From Alkalibacillus filiformis (lineage in GTDB: Bacteria > Bacillota > Bacilli > Bacillales > Alkalibacillaceae): DNA of 64,000 bases. How positions within the stretch are numbered: the stretch's first letter is position 1; each line of letters opens with the position of its first letter. A program made the position numbers and the translations under genes. Positions 52,404 through 61,566 of the stretch are shown piece after piece. The notes under the pieces are model-generated. The model saw only the letters and a program-made list of their open reading frames with translations, was not told the DNA's origin and did not search any database. The DNA lies in assembly GCF_030814115.1 (NCBI RefSeq), contig NZ_JAUSUP010000007.1:1-64000 (forward strand), given 5' to 3'.

Positions 52404-52781
52404 ATGAAAAAAATACTTTTACCATTAATAGTCGGTTTAATTTTAGGAGGTAGTATTACCGTTTATGCAAGTAGTAACTATTTTGCAGACGCACTAAGTA
52501 ATCAAGATGAACAAATAAAGAACATTTTAATGGAACATTATGAAGATATGTATAAACAAAGAGGCCAGCAACAACACACTGATATGATGAGTGTCGTCCA
52601 GTCTGAGCGTGAAGCAATTTTAGACTATTTCAAGCCTAAAATTGAAGAATTGGTGCATGATGAAGCAGACCAAAGAAGAGAAGAACATATTAAAGCAATC
52701 GAACAGGCTTCAAATGAACTTATAGAAGATATTTATAAAATGTTGGAAGAAGAACTTGGTTATGAAATACCTAGAGGTTAG
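52404..52781 (+). CDS. Small exported helical protein, unknown
   Basis: A 125-residue protein with an N-terminal hydrophobic segment (MKKILLPLIVGLILGGSITV) that is a signal peptide or membrane anchor, followed by a charged, helical, probably coiled-coil region rich in Glu, Gln and Lys. I do not recognise a family. AAAGGAGAGG fixes the ATG at 52404, shorter than the frame open from 52371. It lies 28 bases before the Zn-ribbon membrane protein gene and is likely co-transcribed with it. Confidence 0.75.
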   Translation: MKKILLPLIVGLILGGSITVYASSNYFADALSNQDEQIKNILMEHYEDMYKQRGQQQHTDMMSVVQSEREAILDYFKPKIEELVHDEADQRREEHIKAIEQASNELIEDIYKMLEEELGYEIPRG

Positions 52782-52809
52782 TTCGAAATTGTAAAAGGAG
52801 GCGATTTCT

Positions 52810-53565
52810 ATGGGCGCATTTACATGTAGCAAATGCTATAACCAACAAGCTGGTGGGAACTTTTGTGAAAACTGTGGGAATGCATTAGTGCAAGGTGGTC
52901 AGCAAGTCATTCAAGTAAAACAAATTCCATTATCTCGAAGTAGCAGACAACAAACGTCAGAGCCCTCAGCATTAAACACCATGATGAGAAGCTACGGCGA
53001 ATTTTATAAAAAAACATTAAAAAATCCAACCCACGCACTTAAACAATCAGACCATCATTACGGTAACGCGATTGCGACATTACTTCTTCTATCCATCACC
53101 TTTGCACTTGGTATTTACTCATTGATGAACGCGCAAGGTGTGCTAGTCGATACGAATGCATTCCAAATTATAAGTCGGATAACACTTGGTGCACTACTCA
53201 TCTTAGCAACTGGTTTAGTAGGACTAATCATCAGCTTAAAGATCGGTGGCATTCATTTAACTTATAAAGAAACGATTGCTCAATATGGCACACTTGCTGT
53301 TCCTTTCACCTTACTCACGATGTTATCAATAGTCACAGGACTAAGCTCATCCGTCACATTCACTTTATCATTAGCCGCAATAGGACTACTCCTTTTTGTA
53401 GCATTCACCCCAATGCTGATGACCTTCTTTCATATTTTACAAACAGAAAACCACCGCGCAACACTATACTTAAGCTTCTTAGCTTTTGGCGTGACAATCC
53501 TAACACTATACGTCATGTTCCGAATCTATTTAGCTGACCTATGGGTGATGGTTGGCAGAATATAA
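52810..53565 (+). CDS. Zn-ribbon protein with five-span membrane domain (Yip1-like)
   Basis: A 251-residue protein: an N-terminal zinc ribbon CSKCYNQQAGGNFCENCGN (residues 5 to 23), a polar linker to residue 90, then five hydrophobic spans. The pattern resembles Yip1/YIP1-like small membrane proteins of Bacillus with a Zn-ribbon head; the exact family is not certain. Its role may be in membrane stress or protein trafficking but nothing in the sequence fixes it. AAAGGAGGCG precedes the ATG. Confidence 0.75.
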   Translation: MGAFTCSKCYNQQAGGNFCENCGNALVQGGQQVIQVKQIPLSRSSRQQTSEPSALNTMMRSYGEFYKKTLKNPTHALKQSDHHYGNAIATLLLLSITFALGIYSLMNAQGVLVDTNAFQIISRITLGALLILATGLVGLIISLKIGGIHLTYKETIAQYGTLAVPFTLLTMLSIVTGLSSSVTFTLSLAAIGLLLFVAFTPMLMTFFHILQTENHRATLYLSFLAFGVTILTLYVMFRIYLADLWVMVGRI

Positions 53566-53579
53566 TTTAATAATGGTAG

Positions 53580-53608
53580 CGAACGTCTATTAAGGCGTTC
53601 GTTTTTTT
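53580..53608 (+). terminator. Terminator after Zn-ribbon membrane protein gene
   Basis: CGAACG / CGTTCG stem with a ten-base loop and seven T. The stem shares the GCGAACG core seen at the start of the repeat arrays. Confidence 0.75.
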
Positions 53609-53620
53609 CTATAATTGGAT

Positions 53621-53709
53621 TCCGGCGTTCGCCGGATTATTGAAGATTTCGCCGGAATATCGTGATTTTCGCCGGATTACCATCAAAGTCGCTGATAATC
53701 CAGATAATG
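53621..53709 (+). repeat. 20-bp repeat array upstream of NERD gene
   Basis: GGCGTTCGCCGG, then TTTCGCCGGATTAT, TTTCGCCGGAATAT and TTTCGCCGGATTAC units at exactly 20-base spacing, and a closing GTCGCTGATAATCCAG. The last 65 bases are nearly identical to the array downstream of the NERD gene. Confidence 0.92.
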
Positions 53710-53814
53710 TAAACGAGATCCAAATTATATAATGAGCAACTTACAAAAAACTAGACACGAACACACATTCTGTTATATAATAAAAGTGCCCCTCATAGAA
53801 AAGGAGATTGATAT

Positions 53815-54765
53815 ATGATCATACTTCCTCACAGTAAACCTCCTGAGCTCGAACAACTTGAAGCCCTCGTCCCTCGTTATAAAGGGAAAGATCAAACCTA
53901 TCAAACCATTCAGGAGCGACTTGGCAAAGAGTTAGCAGGATATAAAGGTGAACGTTCTCTCCATTACTATATAAAACTACTAAAGTTAAACAATCACTTT
54001 CTATTATTTGGTTTTCGAGCCAAAGGAATCGATAGTTATTTCCAAATTGACTCAATGCTCATCACGCAAAGTTTCATTCTTATAATTGAAGCAAAACATT
54101 TAAAGGGGACACTTTCAATCAATGAAGCTGGACAACTAATACAAGAAACCGAAGATTATACTGAGGTTTACCAGAACCCACTCACCCAAGCTAACATTCA
54201 AAGGTACCAACTCACCCACCTATTATCACAGCGGGAGTTAGATCTCTTGCCCATTTATACGTGTGTTACTTTCACACATCCTAAATCAATTCTCAACATC
54301 AATAAAAACTCCGTTGACATCTTCCCAAGCCAGAACCTTCCCAGCTATATCTATAAAGTCTTATCTCAAAATAAAAAACCTATCATTAGTAACCAAAAAG
54401 CTCATTCAATTGCCACTACATTAAAATTCCAACACTCACCTAAAAACAATAACTTAATAAATTATTACGGAATCACTGACCACCTAGTTCGGAAAGGAGT
54501 ATGGTGCACAGCTTGTCAAAAAATAATGATGATTCGCATCCACGGAAATTGGCACTGCCCAAAATGTAACCACAAAGACAAAACTGCACACATGCAAGCA
54601 TTAAGAGAATTCTCGATTTTGTATGATCGACAACAGATTACCAATAAAGAGGCTAGAACATTTTTAAAAATCGAATCCGAATCAACAGCTAAAAGGTTGC
54701 TGTCAAAGTTTGATAGAATCGGTGATACAAAAGGAAGTCTATACCTTTTAAATTCATTAACTTAA
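53815..54765 (+). CDS. NERD domain protein with zinc finger
   Basis: A 316-residue protein. Residues 40-155 form a NERD (nuclease-related) domain: GERSLHYYIKLLKL, DSYFQIDSMLITQSFILIIEAKHLKG with a PD-(D/E)xK-like Asp ... Glu-x-Lys core, and the QRYQLTHLL end. A four-cysteine finger (CTACQK ... CPKCNHKD) and a small helical DNA-binding-like tail follow. It may cut or bind DNA, and NERD proteins occur in plasmids and defence-related loci. AAAGGAG precedes the ATG. It is closed by a terminator and framed on both sides by near-identical repeat arrays, which suggests it arrived or was copied as a cassette. Confidence 0.88.
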   Translation: MIILPHSKPPELEQLEALVPRYKGKDQTYQTIQERLGKELAGYKGERSLHYYIKLLKLNNHFLLFGFRAKGIDSYFQIDSMLITQSFILIIEAKHLKGTLSINEAGQLIQETEDYTEVYQNPLTQANIQRYQLTHLLSQRELDLLPIYTCVTFTHPKSILNINKNSVDIFPSQNLPSYIYKVLSQNKKPIISNQKAHSIATTLKFQHSPKNNNLINYYGITDHLVRKGVWCTACQKIMMIRIHGNWHCPKCNHKDKTAHMQALREFSILYDRQQITNKEARTFLKIESESTAKRLLSKFDRIGDTKGSLYLLNSLT

Positions 54766-54800
54766 CCGCTCCTCAAATGAGAGAGCGGTTAAGTTATTTT
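54761..54800. terminator. Terminator after NERD gene
   Basis: CTTAACCGCTC / GAGCGGTTAAG, an 11-base stem around an 11-base loop, with a T-rich tail. Confidence 0.9.
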
Positions 54801-54818
54801 GGCATAATCTAGGAATTC

Positions 54819-54952
54819 AGCGTTCGCCGGATTATGAGGCACTTTCACCGGAAAAATTTAATTTTCGCCGGATTATTGAAAAATTCGCCGGAATATCGTG
54901 ATTTTCGCCGGATTACCATAAAAGTCGCTGATAATCCAGATAATGTAAGCGA
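54819..54952 (+). repeat. 20-bp repeat array downstream of NERD gene
   Basis: Five units, GCGTTCGCCGG to TTTCGCCGGATTACC, ending GTCGCTGATAATCCAG. From about 54880 to 54952 it copies the array at 53621-53709 with only a few changes. Confidence 0.92.
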
Positions 54953-55020
54953 TATTAACTAAGCTCACAATAAAAAATCACAAGTAAATCAACATTCAAC
55001 CCTTTCCTTAATAATCCTTC

Positions 55021-56289
55021 CTAAAAATACACCCCATAAACAATCGCACTGGTCACCAGCATGACTGCCACACTCAACGGCAGCCCGACCTTAACGAAAT
55101 CTACAAATCTATAGCCGCACGCCTCGTATACAACGAGATTCGTCTGGTAGCCGATTGGGGTGACGAAGCTTGCGGAGGCGGCAATGGCGATGACGACTGC
55201 GAAGCCAATCGGATCGACATGTAGCACCCGTGCCATTTCTAAACCGATTGGCAGCATGAGCACGGCGGCAGCGACGTTCGTCATCAGCTCAGTGAATAGG
55301 TTCGTTAAAAGGTACAGTGCGACGACCACGGCGAACATGCCTAGCGGGGCGACGGCCGCCAACACGACCGTGGCGATCCAATCTGCTAAACCGGACTTCG
55401 ACATAGCCATCCCAACGCCAATCGCACTCGAAACGAGGATTAAAATTTGCCAAGGAATCGTTCGCACAACATCCCCCGTTTTCAACACGCGCGATACTAA
55501 AAGCAACACGACAACAGATGTAACAGCGATCAACATCGGCACCAAGCCAAAAGCAACTAACACAATCGCCACGCCTAAAAGCGATAAAGCAATCCATCCG
55601 TCTGCCGGATTCCCTCGGCTTGTACCCATTTTACGCCGACGCATCCCCCGCCCCCGACGACCACGCTTCGTTCTTTTATCAGGCAAAAGTCGCCAGCCGA
55701 CAATCGCCACATAAACAAGCCCTACAAGGGTAATAGGCACACCAACGACCGCCAATTGAAAAAAACCAAACCCTTCCAGCTCAACTTCTCGCAGCAAGCC
55801 ATCGACAACAAGATTCGTCGACGTCCCAATTAACGTCACCGTTCCGCCTAAAATCGTCACGTAAGAAAGCGGAATTAATAGTTTCGTCTCTGGCACGCCG
55901 TTTCGCTTACACCAATTTCATACAACCGGAACTAAAGTGACCACAATCGGCGTGTTATTCAAAAAACTTGAAGCCCCAGCTGCAGGTGCGAGTAACCGGA
56001 CCACTAAATCTCTCATCGAACCCACTTCCGCTCCACGCAAAAGCTTCCCAACGATTCGCGTCATCACTCCGCTTCTTTCAATCACGCCAGCAATGACAAA
56101 CAACAAACCGATCGTCCAGACCCCTTCATTAACAAAGCCTCTCGCCGCTTCATTCGGCTCGAGCACTCCCGATAACAAAAGCACGACTAACGCCACAAAA
56201 ACAACCCACTCCGCTCGAAACCGATCCGTCAATAAAACGATAATCATGAAACATATAAGTCCACTAACCAACATCATTTCAACCGTCAT
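55021..56289 (-). pseudogene. SLC13/DASS-type anion permease with in-frame TGA
   Basis: A 422-codon frame for a divalent-anion:sodium symporter-like permease with about 11 spans. The first part holds GAAGASSFLNNTPIVVTLVPVV-type motif (the conserved SNTPIV-like loop) and the second a matching GTSTNLVVDGLL and ITPIGYQTNLVVYEACGY repeat. It is interrupted by one TGA at 55918-55920 between LVPVV and NWCKRNGVPETKL; all else is in frame. It may be a recent pseudogene or be read through. An Arg-rich loop (KRTKRGRRGRGMRRRKMG) follows span 4. GC content is higher than that of its neighbours, which suggests transfer. Confidence 0.85.
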
Positions 56290-56390
56290 ATTACCAATCC
56301 TCTACCTCGAGTTCTCACATAATCTATGAAAACAAAAGTCGATCGGTAAGAGCGGACGACCTAGGATTGATAGCGTAATTAAGCGAACGC

Positions 56391-56477
56391 TTAATTAATC
56401 GGGCGTTCGCCTAATTATCGTGGATTTCGCCTGAATATCAAAAAAATCGCCTGATTCCACAATAACCAGACGATTTC
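56391..56477 (+). repeat. 20-bp repeat array, CGCCTGAATAT variant
   Basis: GCGAACGC-TTAATTAATC-GGGCGTTCGC inverted pair, then TTTCGCCTGAATAT units and a closing hairpin CGCCTGATT ... AACCAGACG. It lies in the 312-base gap between the divergent SLC13 gene and the Fe-ADH gene. The remaining bases of this gap carry only the Fe-ADH leader. Confidence 0.88.
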
Positions 56478-56601
56478 ATTCTTCGCTTTCTTACTCCACT
56501 CTAAATTTATCAAACTTTTCTGAATAAAACCTACCTCTCTTCATATATTTTCGTTATAATAGTAAATAAATACTATTCTACAAACATTTAAGGAAGGTGG
56601 T

Positions 56602-57765
56602 TTGATCGTACAAGCAGTGCAATACCCGCGTTCAATTTATATCGGTGAAAAAAGTTTAACGAAATTACAGCAAACTTTAAAACAACTAAATACCACTAAC
56701 CCGCTCTTCATCATGAGTCAAACTCTAGCAAAATCACCATACGTCCAAGAGACTATTAACAAACTACCATACGAAACGTCAACTTTTACTAACTTTCAAG
56801 GCGAACCAAACACTAACCACTTAACTCTAGCAACAGACCATTTCCAACAAAAGCAATGTGACAGTATCGTTGCGATTGGTGGCGGCAGCGCAATCGACTT
56901 AGCTAAGGCTGTTTCGTATCAAACTTTAAATCCTTCTATGAAACTTACTGAAATACCTAATCAAGATCACATCCCGAGAGTTCCACTAATCGCCGTTCCA
57001 ACTACAGCTGGCACTGGTTCTGAAGCAACAAAAATAACGGTGATCACAGATGAGACTAGCCAAATTAAAATGAACCCTGCTCACCATGACCTCACCCCAG
57101 ATGTTGCAATACTAGATCCGCTTCTAACAACATCTTTGCCTCAACACATCACAGCCTATACTGGAATAGATGCACTCGCTCATGCAATGGAAGCATATGT
57201 TTCAACGTTAGCAAGTGATTTAACCGACGATTATGCATTGAAAGCCATTCGCTTAATCGGTGAATATCTACCAATTGCCGTCCATCAACCAGAAAGCATC
57301 GAAGCCCGTGAAAAAATGTTAAAAGGAAGTCTTTACGCTGGCATTGCCTTTTCAAATGCATCTACAAACCTAGCTCATGCGACTGCCAGACCATTAGGAG
57401 CGCGGTTCAAAATTCCACACGGATTAAGCGTAGCATTAACACTTTCACAAGTCGTCAAATTCGGGCTCCAATCTACTGAACAACGTTATGCTAATATAGC
57501 AAGCGCTTTACACCAAGACCCTCTAAAAACAGATGCGCAAGACACGTATCAATTCATCGAAGACCTTAACGATACATTTAACATTTACGAACTTGCTCAA
57601 ACTTATATTCAACATGACTTTCAAGACGACATCCCTCAACTTACAGAAGATGCACTTTCAGGAAATGGTATTAAGACAAACCGCAAACTCCCTACAACTT
57701 CAGACATTCAAAAAATCTATTATCAAATCAATAAAAACTTAGGAGTGATCAAATGGCAGAAATGA
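56602..57765 (+). CDS. Iron-containing alcohol dehydrogenase
   Basis: A 387-residue group III alcohol dehydrogenase that interconverts an aldehyde and an alcohol with NAD(P). Marks are GGGSAIDLAKAVSYQ near residue 95, VPTTAGTGSEATKITVITD, the metal ligands in YTGIDALAHAMEAYVS near residue 190 and the HGLSVALTLS histidine near residue 275. TTG start with AAGGAAGGTGG upstream. It is the first gene of a four-gene operon; its end overlaps the TPP enzyme by 13 bases. It probably reduces the aldehyde made by that enzyme. Confidence 0.93.
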   Translation: MIVQAVQYPRSIYIGEKSLTKLQQTLKQLNTTNPLFIMSQTLAKSPYVQETINKLPYETSTFTNFQGEPNTNHLTLATDHFQQKQCDSIVAIGGGSAIDLAKAVSYQTLNPSMKLTEIPNQDHIPRVPLIAVPTTAGTGSEATKITVITDETSQIKMNPAHHDLTPDVAILDPLLTTSLPQHITAYTGIDALAHAMEAYVSTLASDLTDDYALKAIRLIGEYLPIAVHQPESIEAREKMLKGSLYAGIAFSNASTNLAHATARPLGARFKIPHGLSVALTLSQVVKFGLQSTEQRYANIASALHQDPLKTDAQDTYQFIEDLNDTFNIYELAQTYIQHDFQDDIPQLTEDALSGNGIKTNRKLPTTSDIQKIYYQINKNLGVIKWQK

Positions 57766-59501
57766 CTGGCGGCGAAGTAATTGCCAAAATGTTAGGTAAG
57801 GAAAATGTGAATAAAGTGTTCGGCATCATTGATGGCACTTATTTTGGACTATATTCAAGCTTTGAAAAATACGGCATCGACCTCATTACACCTCGTCACG
57901 AAACGAGTGCTGCTCATATGGCGGGGGCTTATGCAAGAACTACTGGTGACTTAGGTGTATGTATGGCAAGTAATGGCCCAGGCGTTGCTAATATTCTCCC
58001 GGGCCTAGTAGTCGAGGAAGCTGAAGGAAATCGTGTATTAGTCATTACGAGCTCGAGGCGCACCGGAATTATGTATCCTGACCGCGGTGGTACATACCAA
58101 TGCTTCAACCAAACAGGCGTCATAAAACAAATGGCAAAATGGAGCGAGGCTGTCCTCTCTTTTGACCGAATTCCAGAATTAATGCGCACCGCTTTACGTG
58201 AGTGTTATGACGGAAGGCCTGGTGTTGTCCATTTAGATATTCCAGAAAACATTATGAATTCCAAGTTCAAAGCTACATTCCCATTCCAAGAACCACATCA
58301 ATACAGACTTATGACCAACCTTGATCCAACTGAAGAACAAGTAAAACAAGCGGCTCAACTACTTTTAAAAGCTAAGTTCCCGATCATCCATGCCGGTAGT
58401 GGTGTCATCCATGCTCAAGCTTACGACGAGCTTGAAAGTATCGCGGACTTACTCCAGTCAATGGTGACAACGAGTTGGTCAGGTCGTGGCGCTATGCGAG
58501 AAAGCAACCGCCTCACCATGCCAATGGTACACATCGAAACGAACAACAACATTCGAAACGAAGCCGATCTCGTTCTAGTCCTCGGTTCAAGACTCGGCGA
58601 GACAGATTGGTGGGGAAAAGCACCTTATTGGAACAAAGACCAACAAGTCATCCAAGTTGACCTAGACCCGAGCATAATCGGCATGAACAAACCGATAGAT
58701 CTTGGCATTCAAGCTGATATTAAGCAATTTTTAGCCAAGCTGTACGATCAACTCGTCGAACAAAAAGACCAAATCGAAACGAACAACCGCAAGACGACGA
58801 TTAATAAATTTGTAGAAGAAAAAGAAAAGCACCGCAAAAAACTCGATCAAAAGCTCGAAGACACTGAAGCTCCAATGAACCCAGCACATGTCCCTTATTT
58901 GGCACAACAAGTCTTCTCATCAGAAGTCCCCGTCATCGCTGATGGTGGTAACACAGCGATTTGGGCTAACTTTTATTCAACCGTTGAAAAACCTGGTTCA
59001 CTCTTTTCGACATTTAAATTCGGGATGCTTGGCGCTGGCGTTGCTCAAGCATTAGGCGTTGCAGCTGCTAATCCTGATGAACCGGTTATTTGTGTCATTG
59101 GTGACGGTGCGATGGGCTTTCACCCACAAGAGGTGGAAACAGCCGTCCGAAACAACTTGAAAGTGATCTTCCTCGTCGTTTGTGACAAACAATGGGGCAT
59201 GGTGAAAATTAACCAAAACTTCTCCCTTCGTCCGGTCAAAACACTTGTCAAAAAATCACTTGATGAAGAGGAAAACATAAATGCTGACTTAGGAGAAATT
59301 AACTTTGATCAACTCGCTCAAAGTATGGGAGCACACGGCGAGCGAGTATCAGAACCAGATGAGTTACGAGAAGCGCTCGATCGCGCCTTAAAACTTGACC
59401 AATGTGCTGTCATTCATTGTGACGTTGACCCTGTCAAACATATGTGGGCACCAGGGTTAAAATATTTCAAAGACATGCACCTTGAGCCAAAGGGGAAATA
59501 G
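57753..59501 (+). CDS. Thiamine pyrophosphate-dependent enzyme (AHAS/decarboxylase family)
   Basis: A 582-residue three-domain TPP enzyme. The N-terminal HETSAAHMAGAYARTTG holds the catalytic Glu, the middle domain spans roughly residues 195-330, and the C-terminal GDGAMGFHPQEVETAVRNNL is the TPP/Mg motif, with KQWGMVKINQ after it. It decarboxylates or ligates a 2-oxo acid. It is not an acetolactate synthase in an ilv context; the neighbours (Fe-ADH, BASS transporter) suggest a 2-oxo acid decarboxylase whose product aldehyde is reduced. Exact substrate unknown. Confidence 0.88.
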   Translation: MAEMTGGEVIAKMLGKENVNKVFGIIDGTYFGLYSSFEKYGIDLITPRHETSAAHMAGAYARTTGDLGVCMASNGPGVANILPGLVVEEAEGNRVLVITSSRRTGIMYPDRGGTYQCFNQTGVIKQMAKWSEAVLSFDRIPELMRTALRECYDGRPGVVHLDIPENIMNSKFKATFPFQEPHQYRLMTNLDPTEEQVKQAAQLLLKAKFPIIHAGSGVIHAQAYDELESIADLLQSMVTTSWSGRGAMRESNRLTMPMVHIETNNNIRNEADLVLVLGSRLGETDWWGKAPYWNKDQQVIQVDLDPSIIGMNKPIDLGIQADIKQFLAKLYDQLVEQKDQIETNNRKTTINKFVEEKEKHRKKLDQKLEDTEAPMNPAHVPYLAQQVFSSEVPVIADGGNTAIWANFYSTVEKPGSLFSTFKFGMLGAGVAQALGVAAANPDEPVICVIGDGAMGFHPQEVETAVRNNLKVIFLVVCDKQWGMVKINQNFSLRPVKTLVKKSLDEEENINADLGEINFDQLAQSMGAHGERVSEPDELREALDRALKLDQCAVIHCDVDPVKHMWAPGLKYFKDMHLEPKGK

Positions 59502-59504
59502 ACG

Positions 59505-60434
59505 ATGGGGATCGATGAGGTACAGTTAAACTTTAATGCCACGACGTTAATGATGATGAATATATTAATCGGCTTTATTATGTTTGGTGTGGCGTTAGAT
59601 TTAACCGTCAAAGATTTTAAACGAACGTTAAAAACACCGAAACCATTTCTTATTGGGTTAACGGCTCAATTTTTATTACTGCCAGCTTTTACTTTTTTGC
59701 TCGTTTTAATTTTACAGCCACAACCGAGCATCGCACTCGGCATGTTTTTAGTCGCAGCTTGTCCAGGTGGCAATCTATCAAACTTCCTTGCCCATCTTGG
59801 TAAAGGAAGAACCACTCTATCCATAAGCATGTCTGCTGTTTCAACTTTATTCGCCACCTTTATGACGCCATTGAACACGATCTTTTGGGGATCACTGTAC
59901 GGCCCGACAAATGATCTATTGCGGACATTTATGATCAGCCCTGTTGACTTACTCATGACCATTTTCATTTTACTAGGCATCCCTTTAGCATTAGGCATGT
60001 ACGTTAATTACCGATATCCAGAATGGTCACAAAAAGCAAGCAAATGGATGAAGCGCTTTTCGATTGTATTCTTTATATTATTCGTATTAGGTGCGCTCGC
60101 TGCCAACTTTGGCTATTTCATAGAGTTCGTTGGCATGGTTGTATTAGCAGTCTTTTTACACAACTTACTCGCCATTTCATTAGGCTACTTCTCAGCACGT
60201 TCGTTTGGATTAGAAGAGCGTGACAGACGCGCGATTTCAATCGAAATAGGCATCCAAAACTCTGGGCTTGGCCTCATATTAATCTTTAACTTTTTCGATG
60301 GCTTAGGCGGTATGGCGATCGTCGCCGCATGGTGGTCAATCTGGCATATTATTGCCGGTTTAACACTAGCTAGCTTCTGGTCACGTCGCACACCTGAACA
60401 ATACAAAGAAGAAAGTGAGGGGCAAGTGGCATGA
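59505..60434 (+). CDS. Bile acid:sodium symporter family protein (BASS)
   Basis: A 309-residue membrane protein with nine to ten spans, of the BASS family. Marks are FIMFGVALDLTVKDFKRTLK near residue 22, the AACPGGNLSNFLAHLGKGRT unwound-helix motif near residue 85 and IEIGIQNSGLGLILIFN near residue 245, the second crossover. BASS carriers take up organic anions such as pyruvate, pantoate or bile acids with sodium. Placed between the TPP enzyme and an epimerase, it probably brings in their substrate. Confidence 0.93.
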   Translation: MGIDEVQLNFNATTLMMMNILIGFIMFGVALDLTVKDFKRTLKTPKPFLIGLTAQFLLLPAFTFLLVLILQPQPSIALGMFLVAACPGGNLSNFLAHLGKGRTTLSISMSAVSTLFATFMTPLNTIFWGSLYGPTNDLLRTFMISPVDLLMTIFILLGIPLALGMYVNYRYPEWSQKASKWMKRFSIVFFILFVLGALAANFGYFIEFVGMVVLAVFLHNLLAISLGYFSARSFGLEERDRRAISIEIGIQNSGLGLILIFNFFDGLGGMAIVAAWWSIWHIIAGLTLASFWSRRTPEQYKEESEGQVA

Positions 60435-61381
60435 ACATACTCATTACAGGGGCAATGGGCTATATCGGGAGCCAACTTGTCAAAAAAATGATGCAACTTA
60501 ACCAAGAGCGCGACACTCCTTGGCAGATTATTGCAACTGACATAAAAGAAAAAGCTGATTTTAACATGGATGAACATGTACATTATATAAAAATGGACGT
60601 TCGCTCACCACAAGTTCTCACCGTACTTATGCATTATGAGATTGACACAGTGATCCATTTAGCCACCATCGTCACACCAGGTAAGAAAAGCAACCGCGAA
60701 TTTGAATATTCAGTCGATGTTGAAGGAACGCAAAATATTTTAGAGGCTAGTGTCGATTGCGGAATTGAGCGCGTCGTCATTACATCAAGTGGTGCAGCAT
60801 ACGGCTACCACCCTGATAACGCCGAATGGATCAAAGAAGATCACCCAATCCGCGGCAACGAAGAGTTCGCTTATTCTTATCATAAGCGATTAGTAGAAGA
60901 AATGCTTGCCGACTACCGTAGACGTTACCCACAGTTAGAACAAGTCATATTCAGAATCGGGACCATTCTCGGCGAAAACGTCGATAACCAAATCACAGAT
61001 TTATTTAAGAAAAAACGCTTACTCGGCATTAAAGGCTCAGACAGCCCATTCGTATTCATTTGGGACCAAGATGTCATCGCTTGTTTAATAAAAGCAATAG
61101 AAAGTGAAAAAGTCGGCATTTACAACGTTGCCGGTGACGGCGCACTGACAGTCGACGAACTAGCTAATATACTAGACAAAAAAGTCATTCGAATTCCCGT
61201 CAAACTTATAAGAGGCGCGTTGTTTGCACTCAAAAGACTTCGCCTCACCCAATACGGAGAAGAACAAGTCAACTTCCTCCGCTATCGACCCGTGCTCGAT
61301 AACACAAAATTAAAAGAAGACTTCGGCTATAAACCGACTTATACATCGGAAGAAGTTTTTCGGGAGTATGTGAGGGAGTGA
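60431..61381 (+). CDS. NAD-dependent epimerase/dehydratase family protein
   Basis: A 316-residue extended short-chain dehydrogenase. ITGAMGYIGSQLVKKMM binds NAD; the catalytic Tyr-Lys pair is in FAYSYHKRLVEE near residue 145, with a TSSGAAYGY stretch before it. Targets are usually sugar nucleotides, but in a catabolic setting such proteins also oxidise hydroxy or lactone compounds. Its start overlaps the BASS gene by four bases, so it belongs to the operon. Confidence 0.88.
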   Translation: MNILITGAMGYIGSQLVKKMMQLNQERDTPWQIIATDIKEKADFNMDEHVHYIKMDVRSPQVLTVLMHYEIDTVIHLATIVTPGKKSNREFEYSVDVEGTQNILEASVDCGIERVVITSSGAAYGYHPDNAEWIKEDHPIRGNEEFAYSYHKRLVEEMLADYRRRYPQLEQVIFRIGTILGENVDNQITDLFKKKRLLGIKGSDSPFVFIWDQDVIACLIKAIESEKVGIYNVAGDGALTVDELANILDKKVIRIPVKLIRGALFALKRLRLTQYGEEQVNFLRYRPVLDNTKLKEDFGYKPTYTSEEVFREYVRE

Positions 61382-61404
61382 GACTTGGGCGAACATTTGG
61401 GTAA

Positions 61405-61534
61405 TCCAGCGTTCGCCGAATTACCACCTGGTTTCGCCGGAAAAATTAAATTTTCGCCGATATATTGAAAAAATCGCCGGAATACTGTGATTTTCGCCTG
61501 AATATTAAAAAAATCGCTGATAATCTAGATAATG
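61405..61534 (+). repeat. 20-bp repeat array, CGCCGGAATAT variant, before a second array
   Basis: GCGTTCGCCGAAT, TTTCGCCGGAAAAATT, TTCGCCGATATATT, ATCGCCGGAATACT and TTCGCCTGAATATT units at 20-base spacing, ending ATCGCTGATAATCTAG. The last unit switches to the CGCCTGA form. Confidence 0.9.
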
Positions 61535-61566
61535 GAATTGCGACACTGCGGATCAAAATCGGTGTT

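Noticed and set aside
55160-55714. 184-residue plus-strand frame
   Set aside because: It lies antisense to the SLC13 permease, whose high GC content leaves stop-free shadows; no start signal.
21518-55920. TGA reassigned to a sense codon
   Set aside because: Many intact genes in the window end in TGA, so it is a normal stop. The three internal TGA codons fit different residues (Trp, Gly, unclear), so a single recoding does not explain them.
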